The notes under the pieces: model-generated
Databases searched by the model: none
Seen by the model: only the letters and a program-made list of their open reading frames with translations
Told to the model about the DNA's origin: nothing
From: Azoarcus sp. KH32C
GTDB taxonomy: Bacteria; Pseudomonadota; Gammaproteobacteria; Burkholderiales; Rhodocyclaceae
DNA: 64,000 nt
Direction: 5' to 3'
NCBI RefSeq assembly: GCF_000349945.1
Contig: NC_020548.1
Location: 248,001 to 312,000, forward strand
In this document: in pieces, positions 20,044-26,755 of the stretch
How the letters are laid out: each line of letters opens with the position of its first letter
Position numbering within the stretch: position 1 is the first letter of the stretch
Made by a program: the position numbers and the translations under genes

Positions 20044-20378
20044 GGCCAGAGCTAAGGCAAGCCATATGCCACCCAAGCCCGACGCGGCCTGTGCCGCCGA
20101 ACGGCGCGCGAAGCGCCCCCCGGCTCAACACTGTGTCAGCGCCGCCCACTGCGGAGCCGGGACACAGTGTCACAGGAGCGCCTGCCGGGCCCGTCAATGC
20201 GCCGCTGCCCACTGCTGGCCGAACCGCCGCCCTCCCTCTCCCCAAAGCAGGCGAGGGGAAACATCGGCGCGCTACCGGCAACTGGCATGAATCCTGATAG
20301 GGGGTCTGGTAACGGCTCAGCGCGACTTCGCACCGCGGCCATTTACTCCTATCGACCAGGCCCCCGATCCGCACCACC
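20044..20378. promoter_or_regulatory. fhcB/beta-propeller intergenic region with two palindromes
   Basis: This 335-base divergent region has no credible gene. It holds two copies of one palindromic core: ACACTGTGT at 20128-20136, and GACACAGTGTC at 20161-20171 within GGACACAGTGTCAC. The same core occurs exactly upstream of the GHMP and fdsG genes (52913-52927). No convincing -35/-10 or -24/-12 pair was recognised. Confidence 0.55.
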
Positions 20379-21389
20379 ATGCCGTCTGTCCGCCACCTCG
20401 CAAGCTCCCTCCCGCGCCGCACGGTCGCCCGCCGTACCGTGCTCGCGCTGGCCGCGTTCGCGCTGCCGGCGGGTGCCGCGCCGACCGCCTACATCACGAA
20501 CCAGGGCTCGCACGACCTCAGCGTCATCGACGGCGAACGCCTCGCGGTCGTCGATCGGATCGCCGTCGGACGCTCGCCCGCCGGCATCGCGGTCAGCACC
20601 GCGAGCGGCAAGGCCTTCGTCAGCAATCCGGACAGCGCGACGGTCAGCGTCATCGACCTCGCCACCCGCCGCGTCGCCGCGACGATGCCGATCGACGGCG
20701 TGCCGCTCGGCATCGCCGCCTCGCCCGATGGCAGCCGGCTCTATGTCGCCGCGTGGCAGACGGACCGGCTGCACGTGTTCGCGACCGACGACTACCGGCC
20801 GCTCGCGAGCATCGCGGTCGGCCGCTCGCCCGCCGGCATCGCCCTGTCGCCCGACGGCGCAACGGTCTTCGTCGCCAACCGCGACGACAACGACATCGGC
20901 GTCATCGACGCCGCCACCCTCACGCTCACGCGGACGATCCCGGCCGGCCGCCATCCCTTCGCGCTCGGCGCGAGCCCGTCGGGCCGGCATCTCCTCGCGC
21001 TCAACGTCTATGGCGACGACGTCACCGTCATCGACGCCCAACGGCACACCCCGCTCGCGACCCTCGCGGTCGGGCGTGCACCCTACGGCGTCGCGTTCGA
21101 CGACACCGGCCGGCGCGCCTTCGTGACCAACCAGCAGGCGGCGAGCGTGTCGGTGATCGACCTCGATGTGCAACCGCCCCGCGTCGCCGCGACCTGGGCG
21201 ACCGCCGAATACCCCGAAGGCGTCGCGTTCGACGCCGGCCGGCTGTGGGTCGTCGGCTGGATGGACGACGTCGTCGCGATCCACGACAGCAGCTCCGGCC
21301 AGCGCCTCCGCGAAGTCGCCGTCGGCCGCAATCCGCGCGGCTTCGGCGCCTTCCTCGCCACGACAAGCCACAGCGGGGCAGCGCGATGA
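20379..21389 (+). CDS. YVTN-type seven-bladed beta-propeller protein, exported
   Basis: A 336-residue protein with an N-terminal signal sequence (arginine-rich, then VLALAAFALPAGAA). About seven propeller blades follow. Each pairs a strand like AYITNQGSHDLSVID with a turn like VGRSPAGIAV, the blades beginning about every 42 residues. It resembles the PQQ-dependent-catabolism-associated beta-propeller proteins found near quinoprotein dehydrogenases. It has no heme motif and no visible catalytic residues. It is divergent from fhcBADC and followed by a strong terminator-like hairpin. A periplasmic role linked to methanol oxidation is inferred from family and context only. Confidence 0.85.
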   Translation: MPSVRHLASSLPRRTVARRTVLALAAFALPAGAAPTAYITNQGSHDLSVIDGERLAVVDRIAVGRSPAGIAVSTASGKAFVSNPDSATVSVIDLATRRVAATMPIDGVPLGIAASPDGSRLYVAAWQTDRLHVFATDDYRPLASIAVGRSPAGIALSPDGATVFVANRDDNDIGVIDAATLTLTRTIPAGRHPFALGASPSGRHLLALNVYGDDVTVIDAQRHTPLATLAVGRAPYGVAFDDTGRRAFVTNQQAASVSVIDLDVQPPRVAATWATAEYPEGVAFDAGRLWVVGWMDDVVAIHDSSSGQRLREVAVGRNPRGFGAFLATTSHSGAAR

Positions 21390-21461
21390 CGCCGCTCGCT
21401 CGCCACGATCCTCACCCTCTCCCTCTCGGCGACCAACCCGCAAATGCGGAACGGCTACGCC

Positions 21462-21503
21462 CCCCCTGCCCGCCCATCCCTTTCCGGGCAGGGGGCTCTT
21501 TTT
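21462..21503 (+). terminator. Rho-independent terminator after the beta-propeller gene
   Basis: An 11-bp perfect stem (CCCCCTGCCCG with CGGGCAGGGGG, loop about 12 bases) is followed by CTCTTTTTA. It ends 23 bases before the SRPBCC start codon, so read-through would be attenuated there. Confidence 0.75.
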
Positions 21504-21525
21504 ATTCCCCTCCTGGAGCGACACC

Positions 21526-22050
21526 ATGATGCGCAAGACACTGATCGCCGCCACGCTGCTGTGCGCCGTCACCGCCGCCTGGGCCCACGGCCCGACGCGC
21601 CAGAAAGTCGCCGAGACCGTCACGATCGCGGCGCCTCCGGAAGCCGTGTGGGACCGCCTCAAGGACTTCGCCGCGTTGCAGACCTGGCATCCGGCCGTCG
21701 AATCCTCGCAGACGACCGCCGGCAACGAGATCGGCTCGGTGCGCACGCTGAACCTGAAGGGCGGTGGCAAGATCGTCGAGGAACTGACCCGCTACTCCGC
21801 CGAGGAGCACCGCCTCGCCTACAAGATGACCGACCCCGGCCCGGTCCCGGTCACGAACTACAGCTCCACGCTGAGCGTCGGCCCCGGCGATGGCAACACG
21901 ACCGTCGTCGAATGGAAGGCCGGGTTCTATCGCGGCGACCCGAACAACAACCCGGCCCCGGAGCGCAACGACGACGCCGCAATCGCGGCCGTGACGGGCA
22001 TCTACAAGGCCGGCCTGGACAACCTGAAGAAGCTCGCCGAGGGCAAATAG
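21526..22050 (+). CDS. SRPBCC/START-fold protein, exported
   Basis: A 174-residue protein with a signal peptide (MMRKTLIAATLLCAVTAAWA) and a polyketide-cyclase/START-type domain: VTIAAPPEAVWDRLKDFAAL near residue 33, then WHPAVESS and VVEWKAGFYRG. The fold binds hydrophobic ligands in a cavity; no ligand can be inferred. A GGAGCGACACC ribosome site precedes the double ATG. Terminator-like hairpins lie on both sides, so it is probably its own unit or attenuated read-through from the beta-propeller gene. Confidence 0.85.
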   Translation: MMRKTLIAATLLCAVTAAWAHGPTRQKVAETVTIAAPPEAVWDRLKDFAALQTWHPAVESSQTTAGNEIGSVRTLNLKGGGKIVEELTRYSAEEHRLAYKMTDPGPVPVTNYSSTLSVGPGDGNTTVVEWKAGFYRGDPNNNPAPERNDDAAIAAVTGIYKAGLDNLKKLAEGK

Positions 22051-22158
22051 ATGCGCGCGACGGCACAAAAATCGAGATGAAGGGTAACGAAATCTCGCGC
22101 GCTCAAGCGCTCTACCAGATCTACCGGGGCGGTTGAGTCTTCGCCTGAGACGCACAAC

Positions 22159-22190
22159 GATTCGGCCCCGCAAGGGGCCGAATCCTTTTA
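22159..22190 (+). terminator. Rho-independent terminator after the SRPBCC gene
   Basis: A perfect 11-bp stem (GATTCGGCCCC/GGGGCCGAATC) with loop GCAA is followed by CTTTTA. It touches the stop codon of the convergent HD-GYP gene at 22188. Confidence 0.85.
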
Positions 22191-22817
22191 CGGATCGGAC
22201 GGGCCGAGCCGAGCCTCCATGCATTTGCTCTCCACCATGCGCCGCAGCACGGCTTCCTCGGCCGCGAATGCCTCGGTCGCAACCGGATCGAACTGCTTGC
22301 CGGCCGAACGCAGGATTTCTTCCCGTGCCGTCTCGAAGCTCAGCCCTCGCCGATAGGACCGGTCCGAGGTCATTGCGTCGAGCGTGTCGATCACCGCGAA
22401 AAGCCGCGCCCCGAAAGGAATCTCCTCGCCGCGCAGGCCGCACGGATAGCCCTTGCCATCGAAGCGCTCCTCGTGGGACAGCACAATCCCGGCAGCGGTC
22501 TCCATGCCCGGCAAGCGGCTGACGATGCGGTAGCCGTCCTCGGGGTGGCGGCGCATCATCGCCCACTCGGCCGCGTCGAGCGGGCCTTCCTTGAGGAGGA
22601 TATGGTCGGGCACGCCGATCTTGCCGATGTCGTGGAGCAGAGCGCCCCAGTAGATCTGGCGCAACTCTTCCGGGGTCTCGGTGAAGCGGCGCGCGAGGAC
22701 CAGGGTGTGGCAGGCCACGCGCCGCGAATGCAGGCCGGTTTCGTGCTCGCGCAGATCGAGGGCGTCGGCTAGGGCTTCAACGAAGCCAGCTACGCCTTCT
22801 GGAAAATCCGGCATCAC
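22188..22817 (-). CDS. HD-GYP-type phosphohydrolase, stand-alone
   Basis: A 209-residue protein consisting almost entirely of an HD-GYP domain, the family that hydrolyses cyclic di-GMP. Visible motifs are HDIGKIGVPDHILLK (HD pair), HPEDGYRIVSRL, SHEERFDGKGYPCGL and FAVIDTLDAMTSDRSYRRG. The usual HHE triplet is SHE, so one metal ligand is changed. There is no receiver or other sensor domain. The start is GTG at 22817 or ATG at 22814; either touches the stop of the upstream Met-rich gene, so the two form an operon. Confidence 0.87.
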   Translation of the reverse strand: MMPDFPEGVAGFVEALADALDLREHETGLHSRRVACHTLVLARRFTETPEELRQIYWGALLHDIGKIGVPDHILLKEGPLDAAEWAMMRRHPEDGYRIVSRLPGMETAAGIVLSHEERFDGKGYPCGLRGEEIPFGARLFAVIDTLDAMTSDRSYRRGLSFETAREEILRSAGKQFDPVATEAFAAEEAVLRRMVESKCMEARLGPSDP

Positions 22818-23020
22818 CGTGACTGCCGCAGGCGCTGCTTCATGGTACGCAACTGCCGCTCCATCATGTCCATGCGCCGCTCCATTTGTTGCATACGTTC
22901 CACCATGGCCTCGTGGCCGCCGGGCTTCACCATCATTTCGCCGCAGTCCATCATATCGTGCATCGGGCCGTTGATACCGCCCATGGCCATCTGCTGACCG
23001 AGCATCATGCTCTCGCGCAT
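22814..23020 (-). CDS. Small methionine-rich protein
   Basis: A 68-residue protein with 17 methionines (25%), two histidines and one cysteine, including MMLGQQMAMGG and MHDMMDCGEMMV. The C-terminal half (VERMQQMERRMDMMERQLRT) looks like an amphipathic helix or coiled coil. No signal peptide is evident. The stop codon overlaps the HD-GYP start, which supports it being a real gene. Function is unknown. Met/His-rich composition is common in copper-binding proteins, but that is only a possibility. Confidence 0.6.
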   Translation of the reverse strand: MRESMMLGQQMAMGGINGPMHDMMDCGEMMVKPGGHEAMVERMQQMERRMDMMERQLRTMKQRLRQSR

Positions 23021-23287
23021 GGTCTGTGAATATCCGGGTCCGGCCCCTTTAATCGGCCGCGTGACGAACTGATGGAGGGCGGCAGTTTATGACTTTTGCC
23101 TTAGATCAACATAGCCTCCGGATGCATTCGGTATGATCCTCTTGCCTCGTCCGTGACGACGCTCGGAGGCGTCTACGGATTTCGGGGCGATTCACGCTAA
23201 ATCCATCGATGCCGCACTCCTCTGCAGGCCCCGGGAGGATTGGCGGGCAAAAGAGAAGCCCAACTTCACTGAAATTAATGGGAAGCG

Positions 23288-23920
23288 ATGGATGAGTTGA
23301 TCACGCGATTCCGTGATGCACTGGTAACACTCGATCGGAACCATGCCGAGAGGCTTTTCCAGCAAGCCTTGGCCTCCCATTCCCCGCTGGCCGCGGTCGA
23401 GCAGTTGGTGGTGCCTGCGCTGGAACTGATTGGCCGGGACTGGCACGAAGGAGGCATCGCCCTCTCGCAGGTGTACATGAGCGGACGCACCTGCGTGGAA
23501 CTCGTCGAGCGCGTGCTGCCGCCCACCGACCCAGACCGCAAGAACCCGCTGCGCTCGGCCATCGTCGTACTCAATGACAATCACATGCTCGGCAAGCGCA
23601 TCGTCTATTCGGTGATGCGCGCCAGCGGCCACGAGTTGTTCGACTACGGCCGCCTGGATGTTGATCGACTGGTCGAGCGCGTGTCGGCTGACAAGATCCG
23701 CGTGTTGCTGATTTCGGTCCTCATCCTGCCTTCCGCGCTCAAGATCAAGGAAGTGTGCGCCAGATTGAAGACGGCCGTCCCCGACATCAAGATCCTAGTG
23801 GGCGGCGCGCCCTTTCTGTTCGACGACCAGTTGTGGCAGGAGGTGGGCGCCGATGCCATGGGCCATAGCGCCGCCGATGCCGTCGCCATCGTTGACCGCT
23901 GGATGGGAGAGATGCAATGA
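23288..23920 (+). CDS. Corrinoid (cobalamin-binding) protein, MtaC/MtbC-like
   Basis: A 210-residue two-domain corrinoid protein. Residues 1-80 are the helical cap domain (LVVPALELIGRDWHEGGIAL). Residues 88-210 are the B12-binding Rossmann domain with the DxHxxG motif as DNHMLG (lower-ligand His99), SxL as SVL, and GG as VGGAPF. It matches corrinoid proteins that carry methyl groups between methyltransferases. It overlaps the next gene by 4 bases. No MtaB-type substrate methyltransferase or reductive activase is adjacent; the next genes are an MtaA-like protein and two sensor kinases. A sensory rather than catabolic role is inferred from that. Confidence 0.9.
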   Translation: MDELITRFRDALVTLDRNHAERLFQQALASHSPLAAVEQLVVPALELIGRDWHEGGIALSQVYMSGRTCVELVERVLPPTDPDRKNPLRSAIVVLNDNHMLGKRIVYSVMRASGHELFDYGRLDVDRLVERVSADKIRVLLISVLILPSALKIKEVCARLKTAVPDIKILVGGAPFLFDDQLWQEVGADAMGHSAADAVAIVDRWMGEMQ

Positions 23921-24969
23921 ATTCCATGCAGCGCACGCTGACCGCCCTGGGCCAGCAGGAACCCGACCGCGTACCGCTTTTCCTTCTCACCACGCTTCAT
24001 GGCGCGAAGGAACTCGGCATGACGATCGAGGAATACTTCAGTCGGGCCGAGCACGTCATCGAGGGCCAGTTGCGTCTCCGGCGGAAATATCGCGCCGACT
24101 GTCTCTATGGCTTCTATCACGCCTCGATCGAAATGGAGGCGTGGGGCGGCAGCACGATCTACCTGCCCGACGGCCCGCCGCAGAACGGGCGGCCGGTCAT
24201 CGGGAGGCGCGAGGATATCGATGCGCTCCAGGTGCCCGATGTCGCTGCTGCGCCGGGCCTGCAGCGGGTGCTGGCCACCCTGCGCGGCCTCAAGGCGGCG
24301 GTCGGCGACACGGTCCCGATCATCGGCGTCGCAATCTCGCCGTTCTCGCTGCCGGTGATGCAGATGGGCTTCGACAAGTACTTCGAGCTGATCTATGAAG
24401 ACCCGGCGCGCTTCGAAAAGCTGATGGAAGCCAACATCGCCTTCTCCGTCGCCTGGGCCAATGCCCAACTGGCGGCGGGCGCGACCGCGATCTGCTATTT
24501 CGACCCCGTGTCCTCGACGACCAACCTCCCGCGCGAGCTGTATCTCAAGACCGGCCAGCGCGTCGCCAAGCAGGCGATTGCCCAGATCAAAGGGCCGACC
24601 GCGACGCACATGGCCTCGGGACGCTGCCTGCCGATCATCGGCGACATCGCCCAGACGGGGACTGCGATCGTCGGCGTCAGTGGGCTGGAAAACCTGGCCG
24701 AACTCAAAGCGGCCGCCGGCAAGCGTGTCAGCCTGCTCGGCAACCTGAATACCGTCGAGATGCGGCGCTGGACGCCGGCGCAGGCCGAACTCGCAGTGAA
24801 GCGCGCGATTGCGAGCGCCGGGCGTGGCGGCGGCTTCCTGCTCGGCGAGAACCACGGCGAGGTGCCATGGCAGGTGCCGGAAGAGGTGCTGCTCGCCATC
24901 GGCGATGCCGTCGAGCGCTGGGGACGCTATCCGCTCGACTGGGTCGAGGAATGGACCGACAGCCCGTAA
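23917..24969 (+). CDS. Uroporphyrinogen decarboxylase-fold methyltransferase, MtaA/MtbA/CmuA-like
   Basis: A 350-residue URO-D-fold protein of the corrinoid-dependent methyltransferase group (RVPLFLLTTLHGAKELGMTIEEYF, ISPFSLPVMQMGFDKYF, YFDPVSSTTNLP). Such enzymes move a methyl group from a corrinoid protein to a thiol through a zinc site of His-x-Cys plus a distal Cys. Here the corresponding regions read THMASGRC (His231, no cysteine two residues on, Cys237 further along) and GENHGEV (His313 instead of Cys). The classical zinc site is therefore altered. It overlaps the corrinoid gene by 4 bases and lies 13 bases before a sensor kinase gene. Confidence 0.85.
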   Translation: MNSMQRTLTALGQQEPDRVPLFLLTTLHGAKELGMTIEEYFSRAEHVIEGQLRLRRKYRADCLYGFYHASIEMEAWGGSTIYLPDGPPQNGRPVIGRREDIDALQVPDVAAAPGLQRVLATLRGLKAAVGDTVPIIGVAISPFSLPVMQMGFDKYFELIYEDPARFEKLMEANIAFSVAWANAQLAAGATAICYFDPVSSTTNLPRELYLKTGQRVAKQAIAQIKGPTATHMASGRCLPIIGDIAQTGTAIVGVSGLENLAELKAAAGKRVSLLGNLNTVEMRRWTPAQAELAVKRAIASAGRGGGFLLGENHGEVPWQVPEEVLLAIGDAVERWGRYPLDWVEEWTDSP

Positions 24970-24982
24970 GGGCGGATATCGC

Positions 24983-26755
24983 ATGGCCGGCAAGCTCTGT
25001 CTTTTCTGCTGCCACACCTTCCACTCAGAGGTCGCCGCTGGCGTAGCGGAGGAGGACTGGGATGACGTGGTGACTGCGCCCTTTCCAGCCCGTTGCGGGC
25101 GGCCGCCCGTGAATTGGGACGAGTTGCGCCCGCTCCTGCCGAATGGGTGCACGCAGGTCGCTGTCCTCGGTCGCGCCTGCCTGCGTGGGCTGGGCGTCCC
25201 GCCCTCCGACTTCCCGAAGGTCCGACTCCTCTCGGCGAAGCAATGCTTCCACTGGGTCGCCGGGGAAACCCTGGTGGATGAAACCATCGGCGGCGGCGGC
25301 TACCTGATGACGCCGTCCTGGCTCGCCGACTGGCGCAGCCACATCCGGGAACTGGGCTTCGATCCCTACAATTCGGTCGAGCTTGCCGATTTCTTCCGTG
25401 AATCCGCCAGCGAGATGGTACTGCTCGACACCGGACGGAGTTCACACAAGAACGCGGACACCGACGCCCAGTTGGCCGCGTTGCAGGCGACGGTGCAGTT
25501 GCCGGTACGGCGCGTCACCATCGGACTCGAGACCCTGAGGCTGAAACTCGCCCGGCCGGTGCTCGAATGGCGGCTGGCGCAAGAGCAGCAGGCCCGCCGG
25601 GAATACGCACAGCGCCATGTCAGGGAACTGGCGGATCACCTCGCCGCCATGGACATCCTGGTGCGACTGGCGAGGACGCAAATTGAATCGGAAGCCATCA
25701 CGGCCATCGAGGATCTCTTCCGCATTCTCTTCGCCCCGGGCTCGCTCTATTACCTGCGCGTGGTGAACGACGTGCCCGTGTCGGAGGGGCAGATCCCTGC
25801 TCCTCTGCTGGATGCGATGCGGGCCCTGCGTGGTGATCACGCCCGGAGTCCGGACGGCCGGGGCTTCCTCCTGCGCATCGCCAGCGGCGAGGATACGTTG
25901 GGCATCATCGCCCTTGAGGAGATCGCCTCGTCGCAGTCGAGCGAGCACTACCTCAATATGGCACTGGCGCTCACCGGCGTCTGCGGGCTGGTGATCGACA
26001 ATGCGCGCAATAGGAAGCGTCTGATCGAGTCGGAGAAGATGGCCGCGCTCGGCGTACTCATTGCCGGCGTCGCCCATGAGATCAACACCCCACTCGGTGT
26101 CGGGCTGGCCGCCGCCAGCATGCTGCGTGAACGCTCGCGTCGCCTCGCCGAGCGCTTCGACGCCCGCAGCATGACGCAGTCCGAACTGACCCACTACTTC
26201 GAGACAACCCAAGCCGGCACCGAACTGTTGTGCCAGAACCTGGAGCGGATCGGCAACCTCATCGATGCCTTCCGCCAGGTGGCCGTCGATGGCAAGACCT
26301 CGGACAAGGCGCGGTTTCGCCTGCGGGATTGCATCGACGACGTGATTCGCAGCCTCGGCGACCAGCTGCTCGCAGCCGGCATCCCGGTGCAGATCGACTG
26401 CGATCCGGCGCTTGAAATCGAAGGCGTCGCCAGCGATTGGGGCAGCATCTTCGTAAACCTGATCGTCAACTCCCTCAAGCATGGCTTCAAGGATCGAGCC
26501 CAGGGCAGCATCGCCACGCGCATCGTCAGCGATGCAAAACGACTGCGGGTGGATTACCGCGACGATGGCTGTGGCATGGACGCCACGACTCGCGCGCGCA
26601 TTTTTGATCCCTTCTTTACCACCGATCTCCAGCACGGCATGGGGCTCGGCATGCACCTCGTATACAACCTGGTCACGCATCGCATGGGCGGCAACATTCA
26701 GTGCGACAGCCAACGTGGTTACGGTGCTCACTTCGTCATCGAGATTCCCCAATGA
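24983..26755 (+). CDS. Sensor histidine kinase with Cys-rich, possibly DUF1638-like, N-terminal domain
   Basis: A 590-residue cytoplasmic kinase with no membrane segment. Residues 1-185 begin GKLCLFCCHTFHSEV (Cys6, Cys9, Cys10, His11, His14) and resemble the DUF1638 proteins often found beside corrinoid methyltransferases; this identification is tentative. Residues 230-345 look like a GAF domain. The kinase core has the H-box VAHEINTP (His365), N-box NLIVNSLKHG, DDGCGMD, FDPFFTTD and GMGLGMHL. The ATG at 24983 was chosen 13 bases after the methyltransferase stop. Its stop overlaps the next kinase by 4 bases. It likely reads the state of the two upstream proteins. Confidence 0.85.
   Translation: MAGKLCLFCCHTFHSEVAAGVAEEDWDDVVTAPFPARCGRPPVNWDELRPLLPNGCTQVAVLGRACLRGLGVPPSDFPKVRLLSAKQCFHWVAGETLVDETIGGGGYLMTPSWLADWRSHIRELGFDPYNSVELADFFRESASEMVLLDTGRSSHKNADTDAQLAALQATVQLPVRRVTIGLETLRLKLARPVLEWRLAQEQQARREYAQRHVRELADHLAAMDILVRLARTQIESEAITAIEDLFRILFAPGSLYYLRVVNDVPVSEGQIPAPLLDAMRALRGDHARSPDGRGFLLRIASGEDTLGIIALEEIASSQSSEHYLNMALALTGVCGLVIDNARNRKRLIESEKMAALGVLIAGVAHEINTPLGVGLAAASMLRERSRRLAERFDARSMTQSELTHYFETTQAGTELLCQNLERIGNLIDAFRQVAVDGKTSDKARFRLRDCIDDVIRSLGDQLLAAGIPVQIDCDPALEIEGVASDWGSIFVNLIVNSLKHGFKDRAQGSIATRIVSDAKRLRVDYRDDGCGMDATTRARIFDPFFTTDLQHGMGLGMHLVYNLVTHRMGGNIQCDSQRGYGAHFVIEIPQ

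Noticed and set aside
22077..22136. 19-codon frame MKGNEISRAQALYQIYRGG after the SRPBCC gene
   Set aside because: It has a start and stop codon, but only a weak ribosome site and no recognisable family. Too short to support as a gene without expression or conservation data.
23021..23287. Cobalamin riboswitch upstream of the corrinoid protein gene
   Set aside because: The 267-base region was read for a B12-box-like element because of the gene it precedes. No recognisable conserved B12-box core or following expression-platform hairpin was seen.
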